Below are positions 14,725 to 17,886 of a DNA stretch of 17,886 bases, in pieces (the first letter of the stretch is position 1; the number at the start of each line of letters is the position of its first letter). This DNA comes from an uncultured Erysipelotrichaceae bacterium (GTDB taxonomy: Bacteria; Bacillota_I; Bacilli_A; Erysipelotrichales; Erysipelotrichaceae). The stretch is taken from positions 1-17,886 of the forward strand of contig CALNCD010000025.1 of the NCBI GenBank assembly GCA_937874965.1, read 5' to 3'. The notes beneath the pieces were generated by a model. The model made no database searches. It had not been told where the DNA came from and saw nothing but the letters and a program-made list of their open reading frames with translations. The position numbers and the translations under genes are program-made.

Positions 14725-15327
14725 CTAATTTTCGTGACCTTCAAGCTGGTCGCTGTCCTCGTTGGTATGAGTAGCCATGTAAATCAATTCAATCACAGAC
14801 AGAGCCAGGCAAATCGGGGGATAGAAATAAATCAAAACAGCAACAACCCCGGTCAAGGCAATCATCCAGATGCTGCTCATAGCCCGATAGACGGTCATGC
14901 CGGATACTTTCTTGGCCAAGTCAGGTGCAGTCTCATTCAGGGATTCAATAATCCCCTTCGATAACTGACGGTAGGCAAAACTCCAGATCAAGAAGACCGC
15001 CAGATAGAAATACTCCGGCACCCGCTGATCAATAAACCGGCCGACCCAGGCTGTTGCGATAGGAATCAGCGACATGGAAAACAGCCAGACATTATTCAGC
15101 CAGTAAACCTTCTTGGTGACTCGCTTCACTAAAGCAAACATATAATGATGATTGTACCAGGCAACGCCGATAAAATAGAAGCTGACTGCGTACGCAATAA
15201 AATACGGAAGCTGGGATAAAATCCCCTCAACCGTTGCCACTTCCGGAACATGAAACTCCAAAACCATGATTGTCATGATGATCGCAACAACCGCATCCGT
15301 AAATGCTTCAACCCTACCCTTTTTCAT
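14725..15327 (-). CDS. TMEM175/DUF1211-family membrane protein (possible K+ channel)
   Basis: Integral membrane protein of 200 residues with about five to six hydrophobic helices, the usual bacterial TMEM175 size. The N-terminal signature is RVEAFTDAVVAIIMTIMVLE (5-24), the counterpart of the family's RxxxFSDGVxAIxxT pore-lining motif, with FSDG changed to FTDA. WYNHHYMF (about 57-64) and LNNVWLFSMSLIPIATAWVG in the middle also fit the family. Bacterial members form tetrameric K+-permeable leak channels; that role is from the family, and the changed motif leaves selectivity uncertain. The start follows AAAGGGGATCAATT. It is a single gene with its own promoter and no clear terminator. Confidence 0.85.
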   Translation of the reverse strand: MKKGRVEAFTDAVVAIIMTIMVLEFHVPEVATVEGILSQLPYFIAYAVSFYFIGVAWYNHHYMFALVKRVTKKVYWLNNVWLFSMSLIPIATAWVGRFIDQRVPEYFYLAVFLIWSFAYRQLSKGIIESLNETAPDLAKKVSGMTVYRAMSSIWMIALTGVVAVLIYFYPPICLALSVIELIYMATHTNEDSDQLEGHEN

Positions 15328-15350
15328 AATTGATCCCCTTTTCTGTTACC

Positions 15351-15379
15351 AGTGTAAACAATCCGCACTTCCATTTCAA
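15351..15379 (-). promoter_or_regulatory. Promoter of the TMEM175-family gene
   Basis: On the - strand TTGAAA (15374-15379), a 17-bp spacer, and TACACT (15351-15356), 24 bp from the start codon. Confidence 0.65.
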
Positions 15380-15553
15380 GCAAAATAACAGGCCGAACCA
15401 ACCGAAAAAAATAAATCACGCTTCCGAACAAAAACAGATCATTCCAAAGAATAGATTACTTGGTATTTATTCTATGAAATGCAGTGTCAAACAGCTATTC
15501 CTATGTGAAAAATGACACATGACTACACTTCATTCTCACGGGAAATTTTTTTC

Positions 15554-17329
15554 CTATTTTCCCTCCCGCAGGATTCTCCAAAGTGTCGTACGGCTGATTC
15601 CTAGCAGCTTAGCTGTTTTGGATTGATTCATGTTGTTCTTGATCAAAGCTGTCTCAGCAATCTTTCTGATTTGAGTTTCAAGCGTTTCCCCTTCCCTATA
15701 GGTATAGCCGATGGACTCAACCGTATTTTCCAGGTACTGAAATTCTTCATTCAGGATGCGTTCTGTATCCTTTGTCCCGATATAAAGATCTGCTGTAAGG
15801 GCAGCAAGTTTACGGACGATTCGTTTGAACTGTTTTATGTTCTCTGGCCAGTAATAATTCTGTAACAGAAGCAATGCATTCGGGCTCGCTCCGATGACGT
15901 TGGTATGCAGCTCCATATTAATTTGGTTTAAGTACAGAATCAGTAGATTCGGAATATCCTGAATGCGATTCCTGAGCGGCTCAAGATAAATCGGCAATGT
16001 CTCCATATGATTTTCCAGGAAGGATGAAAACGCATCATGTTTCGATGTTTCAATCGTCATCGTCATTGAAAAGAGAACTTTATTCGTTTGAATCATGGAT
16101 GATTCAAGCAGGAATTGTTTCAGATAGTTGAGATGGATTGAACGCAGCAGATTAACTTCCTTGAAGTAAAAGGTTGAACCTTCATGGTAGAGAGGTGATT
16201 CATAATTGTTAAAGAGTAAATTCCACCCGTTCGTATCGATTACTTTGCAATCAATGATGTAGAATGGATGATCAAACAGATGGGAGTGTGTATAGATAAA
16301 CTCAGCCATTCTTGTTTTACCAATTCCTGGTTCGCCAAGAATCAGCACAGGAAGTTTCGATTGACTGTAATTGATCACTTTTTCACGGAATTCCATATTC
16401 TGGAATTCATCATAGAACACATTGTAGAAATCATTTTTCACGTTCGCCTGTGAGTAAAGTGATAATCCAGCAACATTGTTAGGTGCCGTCAATACAGATT
16501 CACGACACTCAACACCATAAAACAGGTCATTTTCAAAATCGAACCGATGACTATGGATTGTATAAACGTGATCCTTTAGCGTTCTTTTCGCTTGGAAGAC
16601 ATGATTTAAGGCATACTTTCTAACCAGATGTTCGCAAATCCGAGTCACTTCATCATTTTCTTCACAGTTCAGCGTATGAACCCGTTTAAAATTCTTATCA
16701 AAAATCAATATTTTTTTGTGTGAAAACCTGTAGTAATTCTCGAGCAGATTGCTGATCCGATCCGTCTGAGATTTCTGTTTCAGTCCTTCAATGGCTTGAT
16801 GATATGCCGTCTGTATATCATCGAAACTTGGATATATTGGAATGAAATTCTTATTCAATTGAACGCATGTTTCACCAACTCTGGAGTTTCCAAGAAACAA
16901 TGATGTTCCTTGGCCATCTTTTGAGACGATCAAATCATCGATTTCTTTATCCTGTTGATATGTCATCACTATAAAATCAAGTTGCAGGACATGCTGGATG
17001 TCACGGATCATCGCTGCAGCCGCAGATGCTACAATGATAGAGAATTCACCTGAATAATTGGAACCCATCACAATGCTCTTCAAATAAGTGATCTCGGAAA
17101 GAACAATTGGAATGACGCTTCCCTTGAACAGTGTTTTAATATTTGATTCAAATTCTTCATTGCAAAGTATCAGGTCGACAGCCGGTTTCAGAATTTGAGG
17201 AAGAATCATATCGATGTCTAAGGGACTGACCACCAAAACTTCAAACATATGGTTATGTTTCTCTCTCTTATCAAGATTGATGAGTGTTTGCCGTTCATTT
17301 TCAGATGAAACAAGACACAGACAATTCAT
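15554..17329 (-). CDS. PrpR-N/AAA+/Fis-type regulator lacking the sigma-54 contact loop
   Basis: Cytoplasmic transcription factor of 591 residues. Residues ~28-190 look like the PrpR N-terminal sensor domain (PF06506). Residues ~200-290 are a linker or PAS-like region. Residues ~300-515 are a sigma-54-activator-like AAA+ domain with an intact Walker A (GEPGIGKT, 332-339) and the arginine-finger region EPLRNRIQDIP (450-460). The GAFTGA loop that contacts sigma-54 is missing, and Walker B is altered to GSTFYFKEV (384-392). A Fis-type helix-turn-helix is at 566-588 (NQSKTAKLLGISRTTLWRIL). The start follows AAGGAGGCTCT. It is divergent from a PdxA/PdxA2 gene, its likely target; PrpR-N regulators next to PdxA2 and DUF1537 kinases are a known acid-sugar arrangement. 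It probably acts at sigma-70 promoters, as TyrR does. Confidence 0.85.
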   Translation of the reverse strand: MNCLCLVSSENERQTLINLDKREKHNHMFEVLVVSPLDIDMILPQILKPAVDLILCNEEFESNIKTLFKGSVIPIVLSEITYLKSIVMGSNYSGEFSIIVASAAAAMIRDIQHVLQLDFIVMTYQQDKEIDDLIVSKDGQGTSLFLGNSRVGETCVQLNKNFIPIYPSFDDIQTAYHQAIEGLKQKSQTDRISNLLENYYRFSHKKILIFDKNFKRVHTLNCEENDEVTRICEHLVRKYALNHVFQAKRTLKDHVYTIHSHRFDFENDLFYGVECRESVLTAPNNVAGLSLYSQANVKNDFYNVFYDEFQNMEFREKVINYSQSKLPVLILGEPGIGKTRMAEFIYTHSHLFDHPFYIIDCKVIDTNGWNLLFNNYESPLYHEGSTFYFKEVNLLRSIHLNYLKQFLLESSMIQTNKVLFSMTMTIETSKHDAFSSFLENHMETLPIYLEPLRNRIQDIPNLLILYLNQINMELHTNVIGASPNALLLLQNYYWPENIKQFKRIVRKLAALTADLYIGTKDTERILNEEFQYLENTVESIGYTYREGETLETQIRKIAETALIKNNMNQSKTAKLLGISRTTLWRILREGK

Positions 17330-17341
17330 AGAGCCTCCTTG

Positions 17342-17353
17342 TTCATATATGAA
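17342..17353. promoter_or_regulatory. 12-bp palindrome at the regulator's transcription start
   Basis: TTCATATATGAA is a perfect inverted repeat between the -10 (17356-17361) and the ribosome binding site of the divergent regulator. It could be an autoregulatory operator. It is AT-rich and short, so chance is possible. Confidence 0.35.
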
Positions 17354-17355
17354 AC

Positions 17356-17384
17356 ATCATATCCACATTAATTCAAGATATCAA
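17356..17384 (-). promoter_or_regulatory. Promoter of the PrpR-like regulator gene
   Basis: On the - strand TTGATA (17379-17384), a 17-bp spacer, and TATGAT (17356-17361), 27 bp from the start codon. It is of housekeeping type. Confidence 0.7.
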
Positions 17385-17468
17385 TCATTCGAATCATATC
17401 GTTTCAAATTGCAACACTAATTCATTGAATTTTGATGATGAACTGAAAGCTATTTGGTAATCTATTTT

Positions 17469-17482
17469 TGTAAACGTTTACA
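17469..17482 (+). promoter_or_regulatory. cre site (CcpA operator) ahead of pdxA
   Basis: TGTAAACGTTTACA is a perfect palindrome and fits every position of the cre consensus TGWNANCGNTNWCA. It lies 4 nt before the ribosome binding site, just downstream of a possible extended -10 (TGG-TAATCT, 17455-17463), where bound CcpA would block initiation or elongation. A LacI-family operator would look similar. Confidence 0.75.
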
Positions 17483-17497
17483 TCATAGGAGGGAATT

Positions 17498-17886
17498 ATG
17501 AAACCAGTTGTCGCAATAACTATGGGAGACCCCGCCGGGGTTGGGCCGGAAATAGCAGCCCGTGTTTTTTTGAAGGAGTCACTCTTTGCTTTTTGCCATC
17601 CGATTCTTGTCGGTGATATCGAAGTCATGAGAAAGACAATCGAGCTCTTGTCTCTTTCATTAAAAATAAACAAGATCACAAGCATCCAACAGGCTTTATT
17701 CACATTAGGTACCATTGATTTAATGACCACTGATGTTCAACTGACCCATGGAAACGAAGTTGCCTACGGCATCGCAAGTCCGCTTGCAGCCACCATGGCA
17801 CAAAGCTATATTGTGAAGGCAATTGAACTTGCAAACATGAATCAGGTTCACGTCATCTCGACTGCACCGATCAATAAGGATTCTTT
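17498..17886 (+). CDS. PdxA/PdxA2-family 4-phospho-hydroxyacid dehydrogenase (partial)
   Basis: First 129 codons of an NAD-dependent dehydrogenase of the PdxA family; the 3' end is beyond the window. Visible motifs are the N-terminal ITMGDPAGVGPEIAAR, the family-typical HGNEVAYGIASPLAA region, and STAPINKDS at the window edge. A full-length protein would be about 320-340 residues. The start follows TAGGAGGGAATT. PdxA proper makes pyridoxal phosphate from 4-hydroxythreonine phosphate. The PdxA2 branch oxidises D-threonate or D-erythronate 4-phosphate in acid-sugar catabolism together with DUF1537 kinases. Catabolite control by the cre site and the divergent PrpR-like regulator favour the catabolic PdxA2 role here; this is inference until the downstream genes are seen. 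Confidence 0.9.
   Translation, partial: MKPVVAITMGDPAGVGPEIAARVFLKESLFAFCHPILVGDIEVMRKTIELLSLSLKINKITSIQQALFTLGTIDLMTTDVQLTHGNEVAYGIASPLAATMAQSYIVKAIELANMNQVHVISTAPINKDS

Noticed and set aside
15380..15553. Search for a terminator or RNA between the TMEM175 gene and the PrpR-like gene
   Set aside because: Only weak AT-rich inverted repeats (such as AGAATA/TATTCT) are seen, with no stem plus T-run of convincing strength.
17392..17412. Possible -24/-12 (sigma-54) promoter with TTGCA before pdxA
   Set aside because: The TTGCA is present, but nothing close to TGGCAC lies at the required spacing, and the regulator lacks GAFTGA.

Overview
The window looks like a chromosomal segment of a moderate-GC, low-GC-clade Gram-positive bacterium (Bacillota; the mix of genes would suit Erysipelotrichia or a related gut lineage, but that is inference). 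The reasons are strong AAGGAGG-type ribosome binding sites, a lipoprotein MetQ, a T-box riboswitch, a CcpA-type cre site, a BceRS-BceAB module and an ECF S component. No phage or conjugative genes are visible. The only hint of a mobile element is a pair of hairpins at the extreme left edge.

Layout. (1) 77-3794, + strand: a tight operon of an M20 amidohydrolase followed by MetN, MetI and MetQ, closed by a strong bidirectional terminator. The overlap of hydrolase and transporter suggests import of a conjugated (N-acyl or dipeptide) substrate that is cleaved inside the cell. (2) 3913-6509: a divergent pair. A degenerate ROK-family regulator and a maltose/galactoside-type O-acetyltransferase are on the - strand, and an RpiR-family regulator is on the + strand. 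A perfect 23-bp palindrome lies between them. (3) 6620-8377: a Cof-type HAD phosphatase converging on a proline iminopeptidase-like hydrolase. (4) 8512-13009, - strand: a complete Bce-type antimicrobial-peptide sensing and resistance module (response regulator, intramembrane-sensing kinase, ATPase, permease) with a BceR-type operator upstream of the transporter genes. (5) 13089-14380, + strand: a strong promoter, a T-box leader read here as tRNA-Cys-specific, and one gene that fuses an ECF-transporter S component to a DUF4395-like membrane domain carrying a Cys-x-x-Cys pair. (6) 14725-15327, - strand: a TMEM175/DUF1211-family membrane protein. (7) 15554-17886: a PrpR-N/AAA+/Fis regulator lacking the sigma-54 contact loop, divergent from the start of a PdxA/PdxA2 dehydrogenase gene preceded by a perfect cre match. 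This is probably the start of an acid-sugar catabolic operon that runs off the right edge.

The most unusual item is region 5. The specifier triplet (UGC), the antiterminator bulge (UGGA, matching U73 of tRNA-Cys) and the two lone cysteines of the encoded fusion protein all point to cysteine or sulfur. This makes it a candidate cysteine-starvation-induced importer with a redox-active membrane appendage.
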